Shown: piece after piece, positions 52,703 to 60,669 of the stretch | Layout: the number at the start of each line of letters is the position of its first letter | Numbering within the stretch: position 1 is the first letter of the stretch | NCBI GenBank assembly: GCA_963795195.1 | Contig: CAWCGU010000006.1 | Coordinates: forward strand, 1,736,001-1,800,000 | DNA: 64,000 bases | Reading direction: 5' to 3' | Source of the DNA: CAWCGU01 sp963795195 | GTDB lineage: Bacteria; Actinomycetota; Thermoleophilia; Solirubrobacterales; 70-9 | Program-made: the position numbers and the translations under genes | Notes under the pieces: model-generated | Told to the model about the DNA's origin: nothing | The model's database searches: none | Seen by the model: the letters and a program-made list of their open reading frames with translations, nothing else

Positions 52703-52954
52703 ATGTCGAACATGACCGAGAGCCAGCGCGACCAGATGGGTCGCCCTGATCTGGGCTACACGAAGACCCGGCTGAACAAGGCGACCCCTGGACAGGAAAG
52801 GGTCTGGGCCGTACTGAGCATTGTCTTCATCGGCGTGCTGGTCGCGCTCAGCTACGCCGCGATCCAGGTCTTCGACGGCTGGGCTCACCTCGTCGTGATC
52901 GCCGACCTCGTGATCCTCTTCTTCGCGGTCGCGATCTGGCTCAACCGCAAGTAG
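52703..52954 (+). CDS. Small membrane protein of unknown function (83 aa)
   Basis: An 83-residue protein with a polar N-terminal half and two hydrophobic segments (VWAVLSIVFIGVLVALSYAA and LVVIADLVILFFAVAIWL). The ATG at 52703 is preceded by a strong GAGGAGGA ribosome site. An in-frame upstream start at 52676 lacks this. No family is recognised. A probable terminator follows. Confidence 0.7.
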   Translation: MSNMTESQRDQMGRPDLGYTKTRLNKATPGQERVWAVLSIVFIGVLVALSYAAIQVFDGWAHLVVIADLVILFFAVAIWLNRK

Positions 52955-52965
52955 AGAAATCCCGC

Positions 52966-53010
52966 CGAACGTCCCGGAATGCACCCTTCGGGGGTACTCA
53001 GGGACGTTCG
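52966..53010. terminator. Bidirectional hairpin between convergent genes
   Basis: CGAACGTCCC at 52966-52975 pairs perfectly with GGGACGTTCG at 53001-53010. An inner ACCC-TTCG-GGGGT hairpin lies in the loop. It sits between two convergent genes, so it can serve both. There is no T run, which is common in GC-rich actinobacteria. Confidence 0.6.
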
Positions 53011-53020
53011 ATGCGGCGAG

Positions 53021-53893
53021 CTACTTCGACTTGCCTGGCGGCTTGAACTGGGCGCGCATCGCTGCGTCCCAGAGCCGATCCGGCAGCAGGCTTCGCAGGT
53101 GGACGGTCCGGGCTGACGCTGTGACCAGGTAGCGCGGCTTCGGGCGCCGCGACGAAATCGCCTTCTCGATCACCTTGGCGACGGCGTCCGGGCCGCCACC
53201 GAAGGCCTTCATCGGGCCCTTGTAGACGCCCGCTGTCGATGCGGACACTGCGGCGTTGAACTCGGCGTAGGGATCATCCGCCCCCGAGTCGCGCTTGCCC
53301 TCGCTCTCGGCGACGCTGGCCACGGCTGCGTCGGCGAAGCCGGTCACGATCAGTCCGGGCTCCACGCAGACGACATCGACGCCGAACTCCCGAACCTCAA
53401 AGCGCATCGCGTCGCAGATCGCCTCGACCGCGTACTTGGTCGCGTGGTAGATCCCTCCGCCGGGAAAGACGAGGCGACCGCCCATCGAGGAGATGTTGAC
53501 GATCCGCCCCCAGCCCGCGCCGCGCATTCCGGGAAGTGCCAATTGGCTCATCCGGATCAGCCCGAAGACGTTGGTCTCGAACTGGCGCCGGATCTGATCC
53601 ATCGGTACCGACTCGGTCGCTCCGGACTGGCTATAGCCCGCGTTGTTGACCAGCGCCCCGATTGAGCCCTCCGCTGCCTCGACCGCGGTCACACAGGCGG
53701 CCATCGACGCCTCGTCGGTGACGTCACAGGCAAGTGTCTTGCAGCCTGCCCTGGCCAGGTCGGCCAGCGTCTCCGGGCGGCGGGCAGTCGCGTAGACAGT
53801 CCAGCCGGCGCTGGCGAGGCGCAGCGCGGTCGCATGACCGATCCCCGACGAGCAGCCGGTGACGAGAACTACCTTCGAGTGCTCACTCTTCAT
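53021..53893 (-). CDS. Short-chain dehydrogenase/reductase
   Basis: A 290-residue SDR. The nucleotide motif is VTGCSSGIG near residue 10, the NNAG motif is LVNNAGYSQ, and the catalytic residues are Ser in VNISSMGG and Tyr-Lys in YHATKYAVE. I chose the ATG at 53893 (MKSEHSK). It overlaps the end of the 80-residue gene by 11 bases and is the last gene of the desaturase operon. The substrate may be a lipid or fatty alcohol, by inference from context. Confidence 0.85.
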   Translation of the reverse strand: MKSEHSKVVLVTGCSSGIGHATALRLASAGWTVYATARRPETLADLARAGCKTLACDVTDEASMAACVTAVEAAEGSIGALVNNAGYSQSGATESVPMDQIRRQFETNVFGLIRMSQLALPGMRGAGWGRIVNISSMGGRLVFPGGGIYHATKYAVEAICDAMRFEVREFGVDVVCVEPGLIVTGFADAAVASVAESEGKRDSGADDPYAEFNAAVSASTAGVYKGPMKAFGGGPDAVAKVIEKAISSRRPKPRYLVTASARTVHLRSLLPDRLWDAAMRAQFKPPGKSK

Positions 53894-54125
53894 CAGCGGG
53901 GACGCTAAACGACTCGGGGTCGACCAGGTCCTGCGCACGCGCGCGGTCCGCTTCGGCGCGACGGGACGCCTCCCTCATCTCGAAGACATCGGTCGCGAAT
54001 TCACCGAGTTCACCCACCACGTCGCGGACCGCGCCACTGATGATGGTCGCGATCCGCCCGGCGTGGGTGGCGCCTGACTGCAGCGCCACCTGAGCTGTGT
54101 CCTTGCGTCTTTCGGTCTGATCCAT
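53883..54125 (-). CDS. Small helical protein in the desaturase operon (80 aa)
   Basis: An 80-residue soluble protein, MDQTERRKDTAQVALQSGAT to FSVPADEE, predicted to be helical (RDVVGELGEFATDVFEMREASRRAEAD split by charged residues). It starts 13 bases after the desaturase stop and overlaps the SDR start, which argues for a real gene. No domain is recognised. A role in assembling or regulating the desaturase complex is only a guess from position. Confidence 0.65.
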   Translation of the reverse strand: MDQTERRKDTAQVALQSGATHAGRIATIISGAVRDVVGELGEFATDVFEMREASRRAEADRARAQDLVDPESFSVPADEE

Positions 54126-54138
54126 ACCCGACAGGATC

Positions 54139-55320
54139 TCAGGCAACGGCCGTGGATGCTGGCTCGCTGGTTGACCTGCGGGCACGCATCTTCTCGGGAA
54201 GCGCCAGTCTGCAGATCTTGCGGACGACGCTGCCGAACTGCTCCCCCAGCGGCCCGGAGTTGTAGGGGATCTCGTAGCGCTCGCAGATCTCGCGAACCTC
54301 GACCGAGATCTCGGCATAGCGGTGCGCCGGGATGTCGGGGAAGAGGTGGTGCTCGATCTGGTGGGAGAGGTTGCCCGAGAGGATGTGGAAGTACTTGCCA
54401 CCCTCGAGGTTGGCTGAGCCGAGCAGTTGGCGGTAGTACCACTCGCCGCGCGTCTCGTTCGCCGTCTCCTCCTCGGTGAACTCATGGGTGCCATCCGGGA
54501 AGTGGCCGCAAAAGATGATCATGAACGACCAGAGGTTGCGGTTGAGGTTGGCGACGGCGTTGCCGGCGAAGGTGAATGGTGCGCCCGGGCCTGCGAGTGC
54601 AGGAAAGAGCACATAGTCCTTCAGCGTCTGCCTGCGGACCTTTCGCCAGATCGACCTCGCGACCTCGCGCTTCTCGCTCCAGGTCGCCTCACCCGAGGCG
54701 ATTCGCTCCACCTCGAGATCGTGCAGGGCGACGCCGTACTGGAAGAACGTCGCCAGCAACAGCGCATAAAGCGGGTTGCCCAGGTAGTAGGGATTCCACG
54801 GCTGGTCCTCGGACATCCGCAGGACTCCGTAGCCGATGTCGCGGTCCTTGCCCTGGATGTTCGTGTGGGTGTGGTGCATGTAGTTGTGGGAGTGGCGCCA
54901 CTGGTCGCCCGGCGACGCTGAGTCCCACTCGAAGTTCTTGCCGCTCAATTCCGGGTCGTTGGTCCAGTCGTACTGGCCGTGCATGATGTTGTGGCCGATC
55001 TCCATGTTGTCGAGGATCTTCGACAGCGAGAGGGCGGTCGTGCCCGCCAGCCAGGCCGGCGGCAGGAAGCCGAACTCGAGCAGTGCGCGGCCGGCGACCT
55101 CCAGACCGCGCTGGGTGCGGATCAGCTTGCGGATGTAGGTGACGTCGCGCTCGCCTCGGTCGTCGAGGTGGCGCTGGCGGATCGCATCCAGCTCCTCGCC
55201 GAATGCCTCGACCTGCGCGGGGGTGAGGTTGGGGACGATCGTGGTGCGTCTTGTGGTGGCCGCCCGCTCGGGCGCCTTCGGCGTCTCGGTCTTCGGCTTC
55301 TCGGTCATCGTGGTGCTCAT
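54139..55320 (-). CDS. Fatty acid / acyl-CoA desaturase (DesA3-like)
   Basis: A 393-residue membrane di-iron desaturase that would place a double bond in acyl-CoA or lipid chains. Histidine boxes are GHNIMHGQYDW, the HSHNYMHHTHTN cluster, and HQIEHHLFPDIP. Hydrophobic segments surround them (YALLLATFFQYGVAL). I chose the ATG at 55320, which has a good GAGGAGA ribosome site. The reductase gene upstream is the expected electron donor, as in the mycobacterial Rv3229c (DesA3)/Rv3230c pair. Confidence 0.93.
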   Translation of the reverse strand: MSTTMTEKPKTETPKAPERAATTRRTTIVPNLTPAQVEAFGEELDAIRQRHLDDRGERDVTYIRKLIRTQRGLEVAGRALLEFGFLPPAWLAGTTALSLSKILDNMEIGHNIMHGQYDWTNDPELSGKNFEWDSASPGDQWRHSHNYMHHTHTNIQGKDRDIGYGVLRMSEDQPWNPYYLGNPLYALLLATFFQYGVALHDLEVERIASGEATWSEKREVARSIWRKVRRQTLKDYVLFPALAGPGAPFTFAGNAVANLNRNLWSFMIIFCGHFPDGTHEFTEEETANETRGEWYYRQLLGSANLEGGKYFHILSGNLSHQIEHHLFPDIPAHRYAEISVEVREICERYEIPYNSGPLGEQFGSVVRKICRLALPEKMRARRSTSEPASTAVA

Positions 55321-55355
55321 GTCGTTGTCTCCTCGTTGAATTGGAAGGCTGGTTT

Positions 55356-56480
55356 TCAAAGCTCGATCTCGACGTCGCCGACCGGGGCCGAGACGCAGAT
55401 CTGGATGTCCTCGTCCTCGCCGGACGAGACTTCGCCGCTGAGCAGGTTGCGAACGCTGCCCGCCGTCTTGCGGCAGGTGCAGGTGTGGCAGATGCCCATC
55501 CGGCAGCCGAACATGGGGTCGAGGCCCGCTCCCTCGGCTTGCTCGAGGATCGAGCGGCCGTCGTTGGCGAGCTCGGTGCCGGCAGACGCGAATCGCAGCA
55601 CGCCCTCCGCGCCCTCGCTGCGGATCGCGAGCGCGGGTGGAAGGAAGCTCTCGACGTGGAGCCTGGCCTCGGCGTCCTCCGTCGCCCAGATCTCACGCGC
55701 TGTTTCGATCAATCCGGGCGGGCCGCAGACGAACGCCTGCGCAGCATCAAAATCGGGGATTGCGGCGCCCAGCTGCTTGTGCTCGAGGTGGCCGTGCATC
55801 TCTCCCCCGGCCCCGCGGGTGTAAGCCCGCAGCAGCGTCACGTTCGGGTTTCGCCGCACGATCTCGGCCAGCCCGTCGGCGTAGAGCATCGATTCGGGGT
55901 CCGGCGCGAAGTGAACGAAGGCGACGCGGCCGGTGTGGCCCTCGTCGCAGAGCGTGCGCAGCATCGAGAGCACGGGCGTGATTCCGCTGCCGCCGCTGAT
56001 CAGGAGGGTGTGGTCGGGTCTGCGCGGCGGGAGTTTGAAATCTCCATCGGCCTGGCCGAGTCCGACGACCATTCCCGGCTTGGCGTGTTCATTGATGTAC
56101 TCGGAAACGAGGCCGTCGGGGTGGCGCTTGACGGTCAGTTCGAGCATGCCGGGCTGATCGGCCGATCCGGCCGGCGAGTAGCAGCGCGTCCTGCGCACGC
56201 CGTCGATCTCGATCGCGATCTGGATGAATTGGCCGGCCTCGAATCCCTCGAAGGCTGCGTTGGGGCGAAGGGTCAGGGTGACGCTGTCATCGGTTTGACG
56301 TTCGACTGCGAGGACTTCGGCCCGGGGGTCTCGGAGCGTCCAGGCGGGACGAACCAGCTCCAGGTAGCGGTCGACGCCGTGGGGTCCGGCAAGGCTGTCG
56401 AGCAGGCCAGAGCCGAGTAGGCGCCGGCCGAACTTGCGCGTGTTCGTGCGGGTCCGTGGTGGCGTGGCGGTGGGTGACAT
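55356..56480 (-). CDS. Ferredoxin reductase with 2Fe-2S domain, electron donor to the desaturase
   Basis: A 374-residue flavoprotein with a plant-type ferredoxin domain. Residues of about 50-150 bind FAD (RRTRCYSPAG), followed by the NAD(P) domain (LISGGSGITPVLSML and VCGPPGLIE). The C-terminal iron-sulfur site is CRMGICHTC, with a last cysteine in DIQICVSAP. It heads the operon and is 35 bases upstream of the desaturase start. The promoter region contains a palindrome that the TetR regulator probably binds. Confidence 0.93.
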   Translation of the reverse strand: MSPTATPPRTRTNTRKFGRRLLGSGLLDSLAGPHGVDRYLELVRPAWTLRDPRAEVLAVERQTDDSVTLTLRPNAAFEGFEAGQFIQIAIEIDGVRRTRCYSPAGSADQPGMLELTVKRHPDGLVSEYINEHAKPGMVVGLGQADGDFKLPPRRPDHTLLISGGSGITPVLSMLRTLCDEGHTGRVAFVHFAPDPESMLYADGLAEIVRRNPNVTLLRAYTRGAGGEMHGHLEHKQLGAAIPDFDAAQAFVCGPPGLIETAREIWATEDAEARLHVESFLPPALAIRSEGAEGVLRFASAGTELANDGRSILEQAEGAGLDPMFGCRMGICHTCTCRKTAGSVRNLLSGEVSSGEDEDIQICVSAPVGDVEIEL

Positions 56481-56504
56481 GATCTCCTCAAGTCATGGAA
56501 GTTC

Positions 56505-56522
56505 AGTGTACGGCTGTACACT
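56505..56522. promoter_or_regulatory. FabR/DesT-like operator palindrome
   Basis: AGTGTAC at 56505-56511 and GTACACT at 56516-56522 form a perfect 7-bp palindrome with a 4-base spacer. It lies between the divergent desaturase operon and the TetR gene. The known DesT and FabR sites have a comparable AGTG-to-CACT palindrome, so this is a strong candidate operator for the adjacent regulator. Confidence 0.65.
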
Positions 56523-56583
56523 CAATACCCACAGCATGACCTAAGTAACGCCTGCCATCCGTGATTTACGTCACTCTTGTTGC

Positions 56584-57252
56584 GTGAACACTCGTAAGCA
56601 GACAAGCGAGCCACCGGTGCCCTCACGCAGTCGCGAGGAGCGCAAGCGCCAGACGCGCGAGGCGCTGCTCTCCTCGGCGCTGGAGTTGCTCGAGGACCGC
56701 AGCTTCGACTCGCTGAGCCTGCGCGAGGTGGCTCGCCGAGCAGGGGTTGTGCCGACCGCGTTCTACCGCCACTTTGAGAGCACCGAGGAACTCGGCCTGG
56801 TGCTCGTCGATCAGTCCTTTCGCACTTTGCGCGACATGCTGCGGGCGGCGCGTGCCGATCCGGCGCGCTTCGAGCGGGTGATCCGCAGCTCGGTCGAGAT
56901 CCTCGTCTCCTATGTGCACGCAAACCGCCAGCAGTTTCGCTTCGTCACCCGGGAGCGCTTCGGTGGCGTCGCCGCCCTGCGGGTTGCAATTCGCAGCGAG
57001 ATTCGGCTGTTCGCCAGCGAGCTGGCGACAGACCTGGCTCGCTTTCCCTACCTCAGCGCTTGGAGCACGGAGGATCTGCAGATGATGGCCGGGCTGATCG
57101 TCCACGCCATGGTGTCCACCACCGAAGCGATTCTCGATGCGCCGCTCGATTCAGCCCAGGCGGAGGAGGAGGCGATCCGAAACGCCGAGAAGCAACTGCG
57201 GCTGATCACGCTCGGCGTGCCCCTCTGGCAGGGGTCCGGGTCCAGTACCTAG
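56584..57252 (+). CDS. TetR-family regulator, FabR/DesT-like
   Basis: A 222-residue regulator that reads from a GTG start. The helix-turn-helix is SLSLREVARRAGVVPTAFYRHF (residues of about 45-66). ESTEELGLVLVDQSFRTLR and the later FVTRERFGG and ASELATDL segments closely follow the pattern of FabR, the regulator of unsaturated fatty acid synthesis. It is divergent from the reductase-desaturase operon. I infer that it senses acyl-CoA composition and represses that operon through the palindrome at 56505-56522. Confidence 0.87.
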   Translation: MNTRKQTSEPPVPSRSREERKRQTREALLSSALELLEDRSFDSLSLREVARRAGVVPTAFYRHFESTEELGLVLVDQSFRTLRDMLRAARADPARFERVIRSSVEILVSYVHANRQQFRFVTRERFGGVAALRVAIRSEIRLFASELATDLARFPYLSAWSTEDLQMMAGLIVHAMVSTTEAILDAPLDSAQAEEEAIRNAEKQLRLITLGVPLWQGSGSST

Positions 57253-57265
57253 AAGCGCGGGCCTC

Positions 57266-57369
57266 AAGCAAGGCCGGCGTGCTCATCGTCGGCGTGAGAG
57301 ACACGGGTGAAACACCCGCGCTGAGGGGGACTCGCTCTCACGCCGACGATCAACACGCCGGCTGTGCTT
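57266..57369. repeat. Large imperfect inverted repeat (104 bp)
   Basis: Arms of 35 bases at 57266-57300 and 57335-57369 match with four mismatches. The loop of 34 bases contains a second hairpin (CGGGTG at 57304-57309, CACCCG at 57313-57318). It lies after the TetR gene and before the MFS gene. It could be a terminator, a structured RNA or a miniature mobile repeat. No open frame explains it. Confidence 0.7.
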
Positions 57370-57507
57370 CCCTGAAACCCTAACCGCCTACAAAGTCGTT
57401 CGGCCCCCCTCGGTCGCCCTGCCACCGCAGTGGTGCCAACCGGGCACAGAGGGTAACGCACGGCCACGGCAGGTAGCGCGTCTCAGGCCAGTGGCTACCT
57501 TGATCTG

Positions 57508-58692
57508 ATGCGCCGTCTTTTCGCCCTCGTCGCAGCCGTGATCCTCGTCGACACGATGTTCTACGCGGCGATCGTTCCGCTGCTGCCTGAGTACTCCAGG
57601 GAGCTCGGACTCTCCAAGTCTGCTGCCGGGATTCTCAGCGCCTCCTACGCGGCGGGCACTCTGATTGCGGCCCTGCCGTCGGGTTGGCTCGCGGCCAAGA
57701 TCGGAGTGCGCCAGGCGATGATCGCCGGCTTGACGCTGCTCTGCGGTTCGAGCCTGGCATTTGCCTTCGGCAGCGACGTCGTCGTGCTCGACCTCGCCCG
57801 GTTCGCGCAGGGTGTAGGCGGCGCCTGCGCTTGGACGGGAGGTCTCGCCTGGTTGCTGGCTGCGGGCTCGGACGAGCGCCGAGGCGAGCTCGTCGGCGCG
57901 ATCCTCTCGGTGGCTATCGGCGGGCTGCTGCTCGGCCCCGTCATCGGCGGGGCCGCGACGGTGGCCAGCCCCGAAGTGGTCTTCAGCGCGATCGCCGCGA
58001 TCGCCGCCTGCCTGACGGTCTGGGTGCTGCTTACCCCGGGGATCAAAACCGCGCCGATGCCGAGCTTTCGCCAGGTCCTGGGCGCCATCATCAGCGGCCC
58101 TGTGCTGCTCGCGTCCTGGCTGGTCGTGCTGCCCTCGATCCTCGCCGGAGTACTTGACGTCCTGGCGCCGCTGCGAATGGACGAGCTCGGCGCGACCGGC
58201 GTCGCCGTCGGAGCGGTCTTTTTGGTCGCCGCTGCCGCCGAGGGTGTGATCAGCCCCGCAATCGGCCGCTACTCCGACCGCCGCGGTCGGATGACGCCGA
58301 TCCGGGTCGGCCTCGTCGCCTGTCCACTGGCGGCGCTCGCAGCGCCGCTGCCTGACAGCTGGCTGGGCATCGGCGCGATGGTGCTTCTCGTTGTGCTGGC
58401 AATGAGCCTGATCTGGACGCCGGCGATGACGTTGCTGTCTGAAGACGCCGAAACGGCGGGGCTCGACCTCGCCTTTGCGACGGCGCTCGTCAGCCTGACC
58501 TGGGCCGGAGGGCAGGTGATCGGTGGCTCGGCGGGCGTCGGACTGGCCGATGCCACATCCGATGGGCTCGCCTACGCGATGGTGGCGGTGCTGTTCGCGG
58601 TCACGCTCGCGGCCGTACTCAGTCGCCGGGCAGCGGGATCCGCCGTGGCGCGGGGAGAGCCCGTTGCGGCGGCTCGGCCTCGCCGCCGGTGA
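57508..58692 (+). CDS. MFS transporter
   Basis: A 394-residue major facilitator protein with about 12 transmembrane segments. The cytoplasmic loop after helix 2 reads GWLAAKIGVRQAM, and ARFAQGVGGACAWTGG marks helix 4. The second half has GRYSDRRGRMTPIR. Members export drugs or small metabolites, and the substrate is unknown. Its last 74 bases overlap the convergent glycosidase-like gene. Confidence 0.88.
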   Translation: MRRLFALVAAVILVDTMFYAAIVPLLPEYSRELGLSKSAAGILSASYAAGTLIAALPSGWLAAKIGVRQAMIAGLTLLCGSSLAFAFGSDVVVLDLARFAQGVGGACAWTGGLAWLLAAGSDERRGELVGAILSVAIGGLLLGPVIGGAATVASPEVVFSAIAAIAACLTVWVLLTPGIKTAPMPSFRQVLGAIISGPVLLASWLVVLPSILAGVLDVLAPLRMDELGATGVAVGAVFLVAAAAEGVISPAIGRYSDRRGRMTPIRVGLVACPLAALAAPLPDSWLGIGAMVLLVVLAMSLIWTPAMTLLSEDAETAGLDLAFATALVSLTWAGGQVIGGSAGVGLADATSDGLAYAMVAVLFAVTLAAVLSRRAAGSAVARGEPVAAARPRRR

Positions 58693-59782
58693 AATCTACG
58701 TAGGCACTCCAGGCGGGCTTTGCCGTCAGGTCCTCGCGGAAGAGGCCCGAGTAGCCGCAGAGGTCGCAGGTGGTGAAGATGTCGGTGTCGGCCCACGTGT
58801 ACCAGATCAGGCTGCCGATATTCCAGGCCTTGCGCTTGCGCAGGATCATCGTGAAGGTCCTGCGCAGCGACTGCTTTTGGCCGGCCTCGCTCTTAAGGAA
58901 GACGTTGTTCCCGGAACGCGCCTGGGTCGGCCAGCCGATCTCGTCGACCCACAGCTCGGTCTGGGAGTCGCCGGCCGCGTCGATTACGGCTCGGGCGGCA
59001 CGGATCTGGTCCGCGACCCCCGCTGCGTTGATCGAATAGGGATGGATGCCGATCGCGTCGAAGCTCGAGCTGATCCCACGGACGTCGTAGAGGCGGCGGA
59101 CGAAGCGCGTCATCGGCGTTCCGTCGGAGGGATGTTTGAAGAAGCCGGCGACGACAATCGTCGCGCCGCGGTCCTGGCGGCGGATCGTCCTCGACGACGC
59201 CTTCAAGAGCTTGGCGTAGTCGCGCGGTGCGGTTCGTTGGGGGTGCCAGTAGGTGTAGCCGTTGGGCTCGTTCCAGATCTGCCAGGTGCGGATCGGCTCA
59301 GCCTTGATCTCAGGAGCGTTGGCGCGCAGGTACTGCCAGATCTCGCCGCCGGGTCCGTAGCGCTGGACGAGCGCCTTCAGCAGCTGGTTCCACTCACGCA
59401 TGAAGACGCGGTTGTTGACGGGCGGGTAGTGGGCGTCCTCGCGCATGCCGAGGTAGAAGGGAACGCCCATCACGAACGGCTTGATGCGGATCCCGTAGTA
59501 GGCGGCGTAGGCGACAAGCTCGTCGTAACGGGTGAACTGGTGGCCCTGGCCTGGATATGGCTGGAGGTCCTCCCAGAAGAAAGGCACGCGCAGGGTCGGC
59601 ACCTTGCCGAGACTCATCCTCGCCAGCTCGAGCCCACTCAGGCGTGTGGCCGGCGAGATTCCGAGGAAGTCATTCGGCACCGGGGGCACACGCGCCGTGG
59701 TGCTGCCGGCGGTCGCCGAGCTGAGCGCGGCGGCGAACGCCAGCACGAGACAGAAGGAGCGAAATCGGTTCATCCCTGGCAT
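58619..59782 (-). CDS. Secreted glycoside-hydrolase-like (TIM-barrel) protein
   Basis: A 387-residue exported protein. The signal is SFCLVLAFAAALSSATAGS. The acid/base glutamate is in WQIWNEPNGYTYW and a likely nucleophile glutamate in ELWVDEIGWPT, the pattern of clan A glycosidases such as GH5, GH39 or GH10-like enzymes. IGIHPYSINAAG fits the barrel strand with His and Tyr. The substrate is unknown. An alternative start is ATG 59773, three codons later. The 3' end overlaps the MFS gene by 74 bases. Confidence 0.82.
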   Translation of the reverse strand: MPGMNRFRSFCLVLAFAAALSSATAGSTTARVPPVPNDFLGISPATRLSGLELARMSLGKVPTLRVPFFWEDLQPYPGQGHQFTRYDELVAYAAYYGIRIKPFVMGVPFYLGMREDAHYPPVNNRVFMREWNQLLKALVQRYGPGGEIWQYLRANAPEIKAEPIRTWQIWNEPNGYTYWHPQRTAPRDYAKLLKASSRTIRRQDRGATIVVAGFFKHPSDGTPMTRFVRRLYDVRGISSSFDAIGIHPYSINAAGVADQIRAARAVIDAAGDSQTELWVDEIGWPTQARSGNNVFLKSEAGQKQSLRRTFTMILRKRKAWNIGSLIWYTWADTDIFTTCDLCGYSGLFREDLTAKPAWSAYVDFTGGEAEPPQRALPAPRRIPLPGD

Positions 59783-59930
59783 ATCGGCAACTTGTCTAAA
59801 ACGGGAGCCGCACCCCTTTCTGAGAGGAGGTCCCTGACAACGGCGCCCGTCGGACCGAACATATTAGAGAGCACCAGTTCGGGGTCCGGGGTCGTCGCGG
59901 CTGCTCGCGCGGCGAGCAGATCCCCCGCGG

Positions 59931-60554
59931 TTAAGGGCGGCTGGCCTGGGTGTCCAGCTGGTCCAGCACCCAGCGGGCGTGGGCGACGAGGCGGTCGATC
60001 GAGTAGCGCTCGGGCTGGGTCAGCAGCAGCCGGGCACACTCGTCGGCGATCGTCGAGATCATCCGCCCAGTCAGCTCCGGATCGGGTGAGGGCAGTCCGA
60101 CTCCGGTTCCCTGGCCGGCGAACTGCGCCAGTACGACGACCACGGAATCTCGGCCGGCGGTGATCTGTTCGCGAAGCACCTCGGGGGCCCCCTCCGGCGG
60201 CATCAGCACCAGCCGCCAGGTGATCGGGTCGGCGCTGACCGCCTCCAGGTAGCCGCGCAGCGCCTCGCCAAGCGCCTCACGCGGGTCCGCGGCCCCCAGG
60301 TAGGCGGGAACGATCTCGGCCAACTGCCGCAGCGCCCGTTCCCCTTCACGCTGGACCATCGCCTCGAGGAGGTCGTCGAGATCGTGGAAGTGCGCGTAGA
60401 CGACGGGGCGCGTGATGCCGGAGGCCCTCGCGACCGCCTCGATCGAGACCCGGTGGAAACCGTCACGGCCGACGACTTCCTTGACCGCATCCAGGAGCTG
60501 CTCACGACGCTCGGGGGCGCTCAGTCGGGGCTTGGTCTTGGGCTTCGCCGGCAT
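59931..60554 (-). CDS. TetR-family regulator
   Basis: A 207-residue repressor. The helix-turn-helix is VSIEAVARASGITRPVVYAHF (residues of about 37-57). The C-terminal domain is helical and binds an unknown ligand. I chose the ATG at 60554, which has GAGGAG eight bases before it. It is divergent from the monooxygenase gene, and a repeated CGTAACT element lies in the gap, so it probably controls that gene. Confidence 0.88.
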   Translation of the reverse strand: MPAKPKTKPRLSAPERREQLLDAVKEVVGRDGFHRVSIEAVARASGITRPVVYAHFHDLDDLLEAMVQREGERALRQLAEIVPAYLGAADPREALGEALRGYLEAVSADPITWRLVLMPPEGAPEVLREQITAGRDSVVVVLAQFAGQGTGVGLPSPDPELTGRMISTIADECARLLLTQPERYSIDRLVAHARWVLDQLDTQASRP

Positions 60555-60591
60555 GCTGCTCCTCGCCTCGCTCCAGCTTAACTTACATACT

Positions 60592-60635
60592 CGTAACTTT
60601 CTTGCTACAGTAGCGTAACTTACAGCAACGTAACT
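60592..60635. promoter_or_regulatory. Triplicate CGTAACT repeats in divergent promoter
   Basis: CGTAACT occurs at 60592-60598, 60614-60620 and 60629-60635, between the TetR and monooxygenase genes. The repeats are all in one direction, spaced 22 and 15 bases. They are AT-rich compared with their surroundings, which suits a TetR binding region and promoter. Confidence 0.5.
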
Positions 60636-60669
60636 AAGAGTACAGCCCACGAAACCCTTGGAGCGAGAG

